Shown here one piece after another: positions 52,931 through 61,037 of a DNA stretch of 64,000 bases; positions within the stretch are counted from its first letter, which is position 1; the number at the start of each line of letters is the position of its first letter. The stretch is from Chryseobacterium aureum (GTDB lineage: Bacteria > Bacteroidota > Bacteroidia > Flavobacteriales > Weeksellaceae). The translations under genes and the position numbers were made by a program. The notes under the pieces were generated by a model. That model searched no databases and was not told the origin of the DNA. It worked only from the letters and a program-made list of their open reading frames with translations. The DNA lies in assembly GCF_003971235.1 (NCBI RefSeq), contig NZ_CP034661.1, positions 372,001-436,000 on the forward strand, written 5' to 3'.

Positions 52931-53956
52931 CTAGGGAATCAAAACAGCTCTGCCTTTGATTTTTCCGTTTCTCATGCGGTCATAGACCTCATTGGCCTGA
53001 TCCAGGGTATATTTTTCAATTTCGATATGAATCTTTTTCTGCCTTGCCAATCCTACCACTTCCATGAGCTCTATTCTTGATCCCCAATAAGGATTCGTTA
53101 TGCTCACCCCAAATGGCAGACCGGACATGCTGTACTGATAATGACCGCCGCCCAATCCGACAATGGTAAGATCACCATCCAGACTTACTGTTTTCGTTCC
53201 AAGTTCAATGGTGGATGTTGCCCCTACAAAGTCAATGACCACTTTAGCCTTTTTGATCCCTGTGATGTTCTGAATCTGTTCCGCTGCATCTTCATCTTTT
53301 GAATTAACAGTAAATGAAGCGCCTAACTCTTTGGCAAAAGCCAGCTTTTCATCTGTCACATCACATGCAATAATAGTACTTCCGCACACTTCTCTGAGGA
53401 TCTGCAGGGCAACATGTCCCAGTCCTCCCACACCCATTACAACGACGTATTCATCCGGGGTTAACTTGGAAAGCGATCTTTTAATCGCAGAGTAAGGGGT
53501 CAAAGCGGCATCAGTAAGCGGAGCGGCAATCACAGGATCCAGATCATAAATAGGAACTAATAATCTTGAAGAAGGAACAAGCATATACTCCGCCATTCCT
53601 CCATTTAGACCTAGTCCTCCTCCATAAGCCATTTCGGACTGATGGTCACAATAATTTTCCTTGGATTGCTGACAGGGTTTGCAATGACCGCATCCCCACG
53701 GGCCATACACCAGAACAGCATCTCCTTTTTTATATCCTTTGACATCGGGCCCCACTTCTTCGATCCAGCCGGCATTTTCATGACCTAAGGTGAATACTGA
53801 ACCTCCTACAGTTTCTTCATCAATAATATGAAGATCAGAGTGGCATACACCCGCTCCTCCGATTTTCAATACCACTTCATCTCCTTTAGGGGTGGGTTTT
53901 TCCATATCGTTGACAATACGGACATCTTTGTGCCCGAAAAAACGTACTGCTTTCAT
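52931..53956 (-). CDS. zinc-dependent alcohol dehydrogenase (MDR superfamily)
   Basis: 341 aa. Catalytic zinc region CHSDLH and GHENAGWIEEVG; structural zinc cysteines in GCGHCKPCQQSKENYC; Rossmann GVGGLGHVALQ. NAD(P)-dependent oxidation of alcohols or reduction of aldehydes. Monocistronic, and followed by a terminator. No close substrate assignment; the sequence is of the common NAD(P)-dependent alcohol dehydrogenase type of soil Bacteroidota. Confidence 0.92.
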   Translation of the reverse strand: MKAVRFFGHKDVRIVNDMEKPTPKGDEVVLKIGGAGVCHSDLHIIDEETVGGSVFTLGHENAGWIEEVGPDVKGYKKGDAVLVYGPWGCGHCKPCQQSKENYCDHQSEMAYGGGLGLNGGMAEYMLVPSSRLLVPIYDLDPVIAAPLTDAALTPYSAIKRSLSKLTPDEYVVVMGVGGLGHVALQILREVCGSTIIACDVTDEKLAFAKELGASFTVNSKDEDAAEQIQNITGIKKAKVVIDFVGATSTIELGTKTVSLDGDLTIVGLGGGHYQYSMSGLPFGVSITNPYWGSRIELMEVVGLARQKKIHIEIEKYTLDQANEVYDRMRNGKIKGRAVLIP

Positions 53957-54168
53957 AACTTAATATTTTAAAACTTATTTCTTAAAAGTACGAAAATTGA
54001 TTCTGAATATCAAGCTAATAAGTGGATTATAAACTAATATATCTCATTAAATTAAGGATGAAATTCAGGTGTTATTTACTTGAAATTTAGTAAATTAAAC
54101 ACAGTATTTCAGACGATATGATTGAGATCATATTCAGCGTTATGAACACTTAATTATATTTGAGCCAT

Positions 54169-54230
54169 AGAAAATTTCATATTTCTGACAAATTACAGTA
54201 TAACCTTCCGATCATTCGGGAGGTTTTTTT
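54169..54230 (+). ncRNA. candidate small RNA, unit 1
   Basis: An exact -7 box TATATTTG (54155-54162) is followed by about 60 bases and a terminator: AACCTTCCG (54202-54210), loop ATCATT, CGGGAGGTT, T-run. The stretch CAAATTACA just before the hairpin recurs in unit 2. No start codon with an open frame of use. Confidence 0.5.
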
Positions 54231-54384
54231 GTGGCTGCAACAATTTATTTTACATCACATTTTAATATTCTGACGTCTTGAGAGATTTTTATTCCATAAA
54301 AGATACCACAAAAATAGGATTTCATTAAACAGTGATGTTTATTGGCATACGCATTGTTAATGTAAATGCAAGTTTTTAAGGATA

Positions 54385-54456
54385 AAATTATTTAACACCA
54401 CATCACTTTTTTATAGTTCAAATTACATGTAAACCTCCTTTATGGGAGGTTTTTTT
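54385..54456 (+). ncRNA. candidate small RNA, unit 2
   Basis: CAAATTACATGTAAACCTCC leads into a hairpin with loop TTTATG and stem AAACCTCC/GGAGGTTT (54431-54452), then a T-run. The sequence aligns with unit 1 from CAAATTACA to the hairpin. The 5' end is uncertain; no exact -7 box was found. Confidence 0.4.
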
Positions 54457-54567
54457 ATTGGAGCAAAGTATCGGTATCAATAGTATTAAATAAAAAACCA
54501 GACAGGAGATGATAATCTAAAATACTATTCATTGATGTGATCGATTGCAGAAGAATTTAATGTGCTT

Positions 54568-54575
54568 TACTTTTG
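54568..54575 (+). promoter_or_regulatory. promoter of small RNA unit 3
   Basis: TACTTTTG exact -7 box with ATTG at 54544-54547 and a 20-base spacer, the best complete promoter in this region. Confidence 0.55.
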
Positions 54576-54581
54576 CACCAG

Positions 54582-54650
54582 ATTCTCATTATTAATATGA
54601 GTTTTCATGGTTATTAGTTTTTATCCTCGGACATTTCCGGGGATTTTTTT
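54582..54650 (+). ncRNA. candidate small RNA, unit 3
   Basis: About 70 bases from the promoter at 54568 to a terminator: ATCCTCGG (54623-54630), loop ACATTT, CCGGGGAT, T-run. Stem length, hexaloop and a single G-U pair match unit 1. A small internal hairpin is possible in CTCATTATTAATATGAG. Confidence 0.5.
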
Positions 54651-54784
54651 AATAATAGTGATTACTGCTTTTGATTTCAGTGTAAGAGAATGGGGATTTA
54701 TAGACAAGTCTTGCCTTTTTGATTTCCTGAGATGCTATTTTTAAAATTACTGCGATTGTAAAATAAGTTATTTGATATGAACTG

Positions 54785-54856
54785 TAGCCCCACCAGGGAT
54801 CGAACCTGGATCTAAAGTTTAGGAAACTTTTATTCTATCCATTGAACTATGGGGCC
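54785..54856 (-). tRNA. tRNA-Arg (anticodon CCU)
   Basis: 72 bases. The acceptor stem GGCCCCA pairs with TGGGGCT, followed by the discriminator A. The D arm is GTTC/GAAT, the anticodon arm AAAGT-TTCCTAA-ACTTT with anticodon CCT, and the T arm CCAGG-TTCGATC-CCTGG. CCA is not encoded, so it is added after transcription. Confidence 0.95.
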
Positions 54857-55082
54857 GGGTTAAATCATAAAATTACAAATTATTTGCGGAAGTAGATTAA
54901 CGATCAGCCTATTGAGCAGCATTTTACTTATAAAATAGTCTAAAGTCTTTCCCTTACATGAGGTATTTGTCTTTATATGCCTTCGTAAATGTTGATTTAT
55001 ATACTTTATTTTACCTTATTTCATTTTTCTGGTAAAAATAATTAGCTGTAAAACAATCACTTGTGATTTTATTTGAATTTTA
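54857..55082. other. AT-rich region upstream of the MarR-carotenoid promoter
   Basis: No gene. It holds the presumed promoter of the tRNA on one side and the region upstream of the carotenoid promoter on the other. Confidence 0.4.
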
Positions 55083-55131
55083 AAAGTATATTAATGTACT
55101 TTATTTGTTTTTATAAGTATATTTGTATACT
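55083..55131 (+). promoter_or_regulatory. crtMarR operator: twin palindromic operator and promoter of the carotenoid operon
   Basis: Palindrome 1 is AAAGTATATTAATGTACTTT (55083-55102, one mismatch in the dyad). Palindrome 2 is AGTATA-TTTG-TATACT (55116-55131) and contains the exact -7 box TATATTTG (55118-55125). Both share AAGTATATT..T.TACT and start 31 bases apart, three helical turns. Best read as two sites for the MarR protein encoded directly downstream. Confidence 0.7.
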
Positions 55132-55143
55132 AATTTGTTTGAT

Positions 55144-55803
55144 ATGAATTTTGATCTTATAAAATCAGTTGTAGAACTTGTTCAGCAATTTGTGGAGCAA
55201 AATGAAGCGAAAACTCTATATAGTAATGACCTGAAAGGATTTACAGAATGGGTCAGTGCTTCCTCAAAGGATTATCCTGAGCTACAGAATCCTGCCTGGA
55301 TAGGGAAGGAGTCGGGAAGAAGTTCTGATAGTGTCATTAATACTTTATTGATAAGAATAAGCAGATATGCCAAATCTTATTCCAGATCGGTCATGAGTAA
55401 TTCAGGCTTTTCGAGCCAGGATGATTTCATTTATCTGATAAGCCTGAAGACCATGGGGGCAATGTCAAAAATGGAATTGATAAAACACAATGTACAGGAA
55501 AAATCTTCAGGTATAGTGGTCATCAACCGCCTCATCCACAATGGCTGGGCTGAACAGACCGTCTCTCAGAAAGATAAAAGAGCAAAGCATATTAAAATAA
55601 CAGACAAGGGGCTTGCGGTATTGAAGGATCACATGGATGAAATTCGTAAAGCCTCGCAGGTAGTAACGGGAAATTTAAGCCCGTCAGAAAGAATGCTGCT
55701 TATTTCAATACTTTCCAAACTGGATGAATTTCATTATTCTGTGTATCAAATGAATCTTGAAACAATAGACATGTTAGAAGCCGCTTATAAAAAGCTGAAC
55801 TGA
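55144..55803 (+). CDS. MarR-family regulator heading the carotenoid operon
   Basis: 219 aa from ATG 55144; earlier TTG in frame at 55123 lies inside the operator. Longer than usual MarR (about 150): the first about 60 residues (FVEQNEAKTLYSNDLKGFTEWVSASSKDYP) are an extra region. Winged helix about 105-160: MGAMSKMELIKHNVQEKSSGIVVINRLIHNGWAEQTVSQKDKRAKHIKITDKGLAVL. 45 bases before crtI. Very probably a self-repressing regulator that controls all nine genes through the twin palindromes. Its signal (light, oxidant, lipid) is unknown. Confidence 0.85.
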   Translation: MNFDLIKSVVELVQQFVEQNEAKTLYSNDLKGFTEWVSASSKDYPELQNPAWIGKESGRSSDSVINTLLIRISRYAKSYSRSVMSNSGFSSQDDFIYLISLKTMGAMSKMELIKHNVQEKSSGIVVINRLIHNGWAEQTVSQKDKRAKHIKITDKGLAVLKDHMDEIRKASQVVTGNLSPSERMLLISILSKLDEFHYSVYQMNLETIDMLEAAYKKLN

Positions 55804-55848
55804 TCCATAACCTTACTGATAAACTCTTGTAAAACTATTAATTAAATA

Positions 55849-57342
55849 ATGATGAATACCGGAAACCCAACAAAAAAAATTGCCGTCATAGGATCTGGAT
55901 TTTCAGGTCTTTCAGCCGCTGCTTACGCCGCTAAATCCGGAAATGAGGTGCATGTATTTGAAAAGCACCATCAACCCGGAGGCAGGGCAAGACAATTTAA
56001 AACAGAAGAAGGGTATGTATTTGATATGGGCCCAAGCTGGTATTGGATGCCTGATATTATCGAAGGTTTCTTCAATGATTTTGGCTGCAAAGTATCCGAT
56101 TTTTTCACCCTTGTTTCACTGGACCCCCAGTTTGAAATGGTTTTTTCAGGAGAAAAAGTTGCTGTGCCTGAAAATAATGATGCAATAAGAGAACTCTTTG
56201 AAACAATAGAAAATGGAGCAGGTAAGCAGTATGACAAATTTATGGAGTCTGCGAAATTCAAGTATGAAGTAGGGATGAAGGATTTTGTTACCAAACCCTG
56301 TTACAGCTGGTTGGAGTTTGCTTCTTTAAAAATAGCAGGGAGCGCTCTTAAACTTGATCTTCTCAGTAATTTCCGCAAATATGTATCAGGATATTTTTCT
56401 GATGAAAAATTAAAATCTCTGATGGAATTTCCGGTAATCTTTTTAGGGGCTTCCCCACAGAATATTCCGGCTCTTTACAGTCTTATGAATTACGGCGGCT
56501 ATGTTTTAGGAACCAAATACCCAATGGGGGGATTTTATCAGCTTGTTCTCGCAATGAAGGACGTCGCGGAAAAACAGGGCGTAACCTTCCATTTTAATCA
56601 TGAGGTTCAGAAAATCAATACAGGAAATGAAGAAGTTGTTTCACTCACAGTAGATGGTAAAGAGTATGAATTTGACGCAGTCATTGCTTCATCAGATTAT
56701 CACCATACCGAAACACTAATTCCCAAATCTCTCAGAAACTATAACAATGCCTATTGGGAGTCTAAAACGTTTGCTCCTTCATGTTTGATTTATTATCTGG
56801 GAGTGAAAGGAAAAATTCCTCACCTCAAGCACCATACCCTTTTCTTTGAAAATGAGCTGGATGATCATATAGACTGCATTTATCAGAATAAAAAATGGCC
56901 GTCTAAACCGCTTTTTTATGCGTGCTGTCCTTCAAAAACAGACCCCGATGTTGCGCCTGAAGATTGTGAAAATCTTTTTTTGCTGCTTCCTCTGGCACCA
57001 GGAATCCATGATGAAGAATCTGTCCGCGAAAAATATCTGACGGAAATGCTTGAAAGAATTGAAAAGCATACAGGAGAAAGCCATCTCGCTTCAAGAATCG
57101 AATATAAAAAAAGCTATTGTGTAAGCGATTTTATTTCAGACTATCATGCGTATCAGGGAAATGCCTACGGCTTATCCAATACATTGTCCCAAACGGCAGT
57201 ATTAAAACCTAAAATCAGAAATAAAAAGATCAGAAACCTCTTTTATACCGGGCAATTAACGGTTCCTGGGCCGGGAGTGCCGCCCTCAGTGATTTCCGGG
57301 AAGATTGTAGCATCTGAAGTCAATAAACTAAAACTAAATTAA
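55849..57342 (+). CDS. crtI: phytoene desaturase
   Basis: 497 aa. N-terminal dinucleotide-binding GSGFSGLSAAAYAAKSGNEVHVFEKHHQPGGRARQF, then DMGPSWYWMP. C-terminal FAD motif FYTGQLTVPGPGVPPSVISGKI. Four-step desaturation of phytoene to lycopene at the membrane surface. An ATG one codon later is equally possible. Confidence 0.95.
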   Translation: MMNTGNPTKKIAVIGSGFSGLSAAAYAAKSGNEVHVFEKHHQPGGRARQFKTEEGYVFDMGPSWYWMPDIIEGFFNDFGCKVSDFFTLVSLDPQFEMVFSGEKVAVPENNDAIRELFETIENGAGKQYDKFMESAKFKYEVGMKDFVTKPCYSWLEFASLKIAGSALKLDLLSNFRKYVSGYFSDEKLKSLMEFPVIFLGASPQNIPALYSLMNYGGYVLGTKYPMGGFYQLVLAMKDVAEKQGVTFHFNHEVQKINTGNEEVVSLTVDGKEYEFDAVIASSDYHHTETLIPKSLRNYNNAYWESKTFAPSCLIYYLGVKGKIPHLKHHTLFFENELDDHIDCIYQNKKWPSKPLFYACCPSKTDPDVAPEDCENLFLLLPLAPGIHDEESVREKYLTEMLERIEKHTGESHLASRIEYKKSYCVSDFISDYHAYQGNAYGLSNTLSQTAVLKPKIRNKKIRNLFYTGQLTVPGPGVPPSVISGKIVASEVNKLKLN

Positions 57343-57343
57343 T

Positions 57344-58180
57344 ATGAAAAAATTGTTTGATGAGTTGTCTTGCGAGGTAAGTAAGTACACTACACGGAAA
57401 TACAGTACCAGTTTTTCATTAGGCATATTGGCATTAAAACCATCCATAAGATCCGCTATTTATGCTATTTACGGTTATGTGCGGCTTGCAGATGAAATTG
57501 TAGACAGTTTTCATGGCTATGATAAAGAAAAACTCCTGAAAAGGTTGAAAGCGGAAACCTATGATGCGCTGGAAGATGGTATTTCCATCAATCCTATTCT
57601 AAATTCATTCCAGGAAACTGTTCGCCAGTATGATATAGATGTGCAGCTTATCAATCAGTTTTTGCACAGCATGGAAATGGATCTTCAGAAAATAGACTAC
57701 AATTCTGATTTGTATAATGAGTACATCTATGGCTCAGCTGAAGTGGTAGGGCTTATGTGCCTGCACATATTCACAGGCGGAAATAAGCAGCAGTTTGAAG
57801 AACTTAAGCCATTTGCCATGAAACTAGGCTCTGCATTTCAGAAAGTTAATTTTCTCAGAGATCTGAAAGATGATTATCAGGTGTTGGGCCGTACCTATTT
57901 CCCCTCTCTGAACATGTCTGTATTTGATAATGCAGTGAAGGCTCAGATTGAAAAAGAAATTGAAAATGAATTCAAAGAAGCATTGCAGGGAATTAAAAAA
58001 CTGCCGGGTTCTTCCATTTTTGGCGTATATCTGGCCTACAGATACTATCTGTCTCTGTTTGAGAAAATAAAGAAAACAAGCTCCCAGCGTATTTTACAGC
58101 AAAGAATCAGAATTGCAAATTCGCAGAAGCTCCTTGTGGCCTTCAAAAGTTATATACGCTACAAATCTGCTTATTTCTAA
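57344..58180 (+). CDS. crtB: phytoene synthase
   Basis: 278 aa. First Asp-rich motif in RLADEIVDSFHGYD, second in NFLRDLKDDYQVLGRTYFP; both hold the magnesium-diphosphate ligands. It condenses two GGPP to phytoene. Starts two bases after the crtI stop. GGPP synthase is not in this window and must be supplied elsewhere. Confidence 0.95.
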   Translation: MKKLFDELSCEVSKYTTRKYSTSFSLGILALKPSIRSAIYAIYGYVRLADEIVDSFHGYDKEKLLKRLKAETYDALEDGISINPILNSFQETVRQYDIDVQLINQFLHSMEMDLQKIDYNSDLYNEYIYGSAEVVGLMCLHIFTGGNKQQFEELKPFAMKLGSAFQKVNFLRDLKDDYQVLGRTYFPSLNMSVFDNAVKAQIEKEIENEFKEALQGIKKLPGSSIFGVYLAYRYYLSLFEKIKKTSSQRILQQRIRIANSQKLLVAFKSYIRYKSAYF

Positions 58181-58232
58181 TAGCAAAATCTGTTTTTTTG
58201 AAAGGCTTAAGAATGAATTAAAAAAAGAAATA

Positions 58233-58703
58233 ATGTACAGATTATATAGAGAACAGCAGCTTAATTGTGATAAGGAAACCGCATGGAAGTTCTTTTCATC
58301 TCCGCATAATTTAGCAGAAATTACCCCGAAGAGTATGAATTTTGTAGTTCTTTCCAATGTTCGGGATAAACCTATTTTTGAAGGAATGGAAATAGATTAC
58401 AAAGTCTCGCCCGTATTGGGAATTCCGATGGGTTGGAAAACCGTGATAAGCCAGGTAGAGGAATATAAAAGTTTTACCGACTTTCAAAAGGAAGGACCCT
58501 ACAAATACTGGAATCATTTTCATGAGTTCATCCCTAATGAAAAGGGAATATTAATGAAAGATACGGTAGATTATGAGCTCCCGTTTGGGATTCTGGGAAA
58601 AGTTGCCCATCAGTTATTTGTAAAAGAAAAGCTTAAAAGTATTTTTGATTTCAGATACAGGATTTTGGAAGATCTTTTTAACAGCAAAACACAATTATCA
58701 TGA
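58233..58703 (+). CDS. SRPBCC-fold protein within the carotenoid operon
   Basis: 156 aa from ATG 58233 (MYRLYREQQLNCDKETAWKFFSSPHNLAEITPKSM); the longer frame from 58113 would overlap crtB. Typical SRPBCC/START-like pattern: an N-terminal strand, helix with FFSSPHNLAEITP, then EYKSFTDFQKEGPYKYWNHFHEF and a long C-terminal helix. Such proteins bind hydrophobic ligands. It overlaps crtZ by 4 bases. Confidence 0.85.
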   Translation: MYRLYREQQLNCDKETAWKFFSSPHNLAEITPKSMNFVVLSNVRDKPIFEGMEIDYKVSPVLGIPMGWKTVISQVEEYKSFTDFQKEGPYKYWNHFHEFIPNEKGILMKDTVDYELPFGILGKVAHQLFVKEKLKSIFDFRYRILEDLFNSKTQLS

Positions 58704-59149
58704 ATTTTCTGATTGTTTTAGGTGTTTTTATATCTATGGAAGGCGCTACATGGCTTATCCACAGATATATAATGCATGGGTTTCTCTGGACCCTGCACCG
58801 GGATCATCATGATCACAGCCATGAGGGGAAACTAGAAAGGAATGACCTCTTCTTTTTCATTTTCGCAAGCCCTGCGATTGCCCTGTTATATCTGGGCGTT
58901 AAGCAGGAATTCAGTCATTGGTTTTTTATCGGTTTGGGAATCAGCCTTTACGGAATGGCTTATTTCTTTGTGCATGATATTTTTATTCACCAGAGAGCAA
59001 AAGTTTTTACAAAAACAAATAATCCCTATTTCCTTGCCATAAGACGCGCTCATAAGCAGCACCACAAACATTTGGGTAAAGAAAGGGGAGAGTGCTTTGG
59101 GTTTTTATGGGTTCCTGTTAAATATTTTAAAATGTACTTCAAAAAATGA
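58700..59149 (+). CDS. crtZ: beta-carotene hydroxylase (fatty-acid-hydroxylase superfamily)
   Basis: 149 aa. Four histidine clusters for the di-iron site: HRYIMH, HRDHHDH, FVHDIFIHQR and HKQHHKH. Four hydrophobic helices. Adds the 3 and 3' hydroxyl groups to beta-carotene, giving zeaxanthin. Overlaps both neighbours by 4 bases. Confidence 0.94.
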   Translation: MNFLIVLGVFISMEGATWLIHRYIMHGFLWTLHRDHHDHSHEGKLERNDLFFFIFASPAIALLYLGVKQEFSHWFFIGLGISLYGMAYFFVHDIFIHQRAKVFTKTNNPYFLAIRRAHKQHHKHLGKERGECFGFLWVPVKYFKMYFKK

Positions 59150-59835
59150 TGCCCTATACCTACATACTGATTAATTTTTTCACTGTCATCATCTGCTTTG
59201 CAGCCTCTTTTGACAGAAGAATACAGTTTAATAAACTTTTCGGAAAATTTCTGCTGTCATCCACCATTGTGGCGGTTCCTTTTATCATTTGGGATATATG
59301 GTTTACCGCAAGAGGAGTGTGGTGGTTTGATCTCCGGTATACCCTTGGGTTTAAAATAGCGGGACTTCCTGTGGAAGAATGGCTCTTTTTTTACTGTATT
59401 CCTTTTGCCTGCGTTTTTACCTATTACTGCATTGAAAAATTTTATCAGCTTGAGTGGGTTAGCACCTTTAATAATCTCATCGTATTTACATCTGTTATTA
59501 TCCTTTCTGTAATAGGGTTTCTTTATTATGAAAGAATATACACCCTGCTTACGGTAATCGTCACCCTGTTTACGCTTTGTTATCTTCATTTTATTGCTAA
59601 AAAAGAATGGATTGGAAAAGCCAGTTTGGTATACTTGATTCTGATGCCTGGATTTTTCGCGGTAAATGGAATATTGACAGGCTCGGTAATACCGTCGCCT
59701 GTTGTAAACTATAATCCTGAAGAATTTCTTGGGATAAGGATGATCACCATTCCTGTTGAAGATGCAGTATATGGCTACAGCCAGTTTTTACTTAATATTT
59801 ACTTCTTTAAAAAAATAACGAAAAATGAAAAATAA
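59146..59835 (+). CDS. lycopene beta-cyclase, fused CrtYc-CrtYd type
   Basis: 229 aa with six to seven membrane helices. Two lycopene-cyclase-domain repeats, each with the PxE(E/D) motif: GLPVEEWLFFYCIPFACV and TIPVEDAVYGYSQFL, after a WDIWFTARGVWWFD segment in the first half. Cyclises both ends of lycopene to beta-carotene. A fused form of the actinobacterial/archaeal two-part enzyme, usual in Flavobacteriia. Confidence 0.92.
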   Translation: MMPYTYILINFFTVIICFAASFDRRIQFNKLFGKFLLSSTIVAVPFIIWDIWFTARGVWWFDLRYTLGFKIAGLPVEEWLFFYCIPFACVFTYYCIEKFYQLEWVSTFNNLIVFTSVIILSVIGFLYYERIYTLLTVIVTLFTLCYLHFIAKKEWIGKASLVYLILMPGFFAVNGILTGSVIPSPVVNYNPEEFLGIRMITIPVEDAVYGYSQFLLNIYFFKKITKNEK

Positions 59836-60373
59836 ATCAATATTAAAAATAATGGTTGCCTTTGCTTTATTGTGTTTCACCACATCCTGTACTTCCATGC
59901 CTGAAAAAGCGCAGCCCGTTAATCAGTTTGATGTCAATAAATACTTGGGTACTTGGTACGAGATCGCAAGATTCGATTATCGTTTTGAAAAGGATCTGGA
60001 CAATGCCATAGCTCAGTACAGTCTGAACAAAGACGGGAGCGTGAGTGTCATCAACAGCGGATACAATATAAAAAAGGATAAATGGGTATCAGCTGAAGGA
60101 ACTGCAAAATTCAGAGGTGATAAAAATATAGCAGCCTTGAAAGTGAGCTTTTTCGGACCTTTTTATGCGGGGTATAATGTAATTGCACTGGAAGATTATC
60201 AATATGCATTGGTGGCTGGGAAAAATTTAGATTACCTGTGGATCCTTTCCCGTGAAAAAAATATCCCTGAAAATGTAAAACAGAATTTCATCTCCAAAGC
60301 CCGGGAAATAGGTTACAATACTTCCAGGCTCATCTGGGTGAAGCAGGATAAGAAAAGTCCTTTTGATAAATAG
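59825..60373 (+). CDS. lipocalin lipoprotein (Blc-like)
   Basis: 182 aa. Lipobox TTSC with Cys22. The lipocalin motif 1 is NKYLGTWYEIARFDYRFEK (G-x-W), then GTAKFRG, LKVSFFGPFYAGYNVIALEDYQYALVAG and DYLWILSREK, which fits the Blc family. Outer-membrane-bound; binds fatty acids or other hydrophobic molecules, possibly carotenoid or oxidised lipid here. Overlaps the cyclase by 11 bases. Confidence 0.93.
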   Translation: MKNKSILKIMVAFALLCFTTSCTSMPEKAQPVNQFDVNKYLGTWYEIARFDYRFEKDLDNAIAQYSLNKDGSVSVINSGYNIKKDKWVSAEGTAKFRGDKNIAALKVSFFGPFYAGYNVIALEDYQYALVAGKNLDYLWILSREKNIPENVKQNFISKAREIGYNTSRLIWVKQDKKSPFDK

Positions 60374-60398
60374 ATATTTAATTTTAAAATCGAAACAT

Positions 60399-60989
60399 AT
60401 GCTAAAAATACAGGCACAATCAAAAATACCTACAGATTACGGATTATTCACCGTATATGCATTTTCAGAACATGAAGAAGACTGGAGTCCGCATTTGGTT
60501 CTGGTAATGGAGAATACAGATTTTGAGAAGACGGTTAACGTCCGTTTTCACTCAGAGTGTATTACCGGAGAGGTATTTCACTCCAAAAAATGTGAATGCG
60601 GTCAGCAGCTTGATGCTGCCATGAAATATATGTCTGAAAACGGAGGAATGATTATTTATCTCCGTCAGGAAGGAAGAAATATCGGCATCATCAATAAGCT
60701 CAGAGCCTATGCGCTTCAGGAACAGGGCATGGATACCGTAGAAGCTAATCTTAAGCTGGGGCTGCCGGCTGACGGAAGAAACTTTGATGTCGCAGTGGAA
60801 ATGCTGAATCTTTTGAACGTCCGAAAGATTAATCTCCTAACCAATAATCCTGACAAAATGAAGTCCATTGAGAACAGTGAAATTATTCTTAACAGCAGAA
60901 TTCCACTGGAAATTGACTCCAATGAAATCAATGAAAGCTATCTTGTCAAGAAAAAAGACTATTTTGGACACCTTTTAGAAAAAATTTAA
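60399..60989 (+). CDS. ribA: GTP cyclohydrolase II, stand-alone
   Basis: 196 aa from ATG 60399. Zinc ligands Cys54, Cys65 and Cys67 (SECITGEVFHSKKCECGQQL). IIYLRQEGRNIGIINKLRAYALQEQGMDTVEAN is the catalytic stretch and LLTNNPDK the guanine-binding end. It converts GTP to the first riboflavin intermediate. The usual cellular enzyme in Bacteroidota is a RibBA fusion, so this is probably an extra copy tuned to this stress operon. Confidence 0.92.
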   Translation: MLKIQAQSKIPTDYGLFTVYAFSEHEEDWSPHLVLVMENTDFEKTVNVRFHSECITGEVFHSKKCECGQQLDAAMKYMSENGGMIIYLRQEGRNIGIINKLRAYALQEQGMDTVEANLKLGLPADGRNFDVAVEMLNLLNVRKINLLTNNPDKMKSIENSEIILNSRIPLEIDSNEINESYLVKKKDYFGHLLEKI

Positions 60990-61037
60990 TGACTGCCAGG
61001 CATACACAATAATAGTAACCTGTCAAACCCAATCATC

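Larger units (their letters stand above)
53957..54784. other. 828-bp gene-free region with three terminator-ended units
   Basis: No plausible protein gene. The region holds three successive rho-independent terminators pointing rightwards (54202, 54431, 54623), two of them preceded by exact TAnnTTTG boxes at a distance of about 60-75 bases. No protein gene feeds these terminators from the left, since the flanking dehydrogenase is on the other strand. Small RNAs are the simplest reading. Confidence 0.6.
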
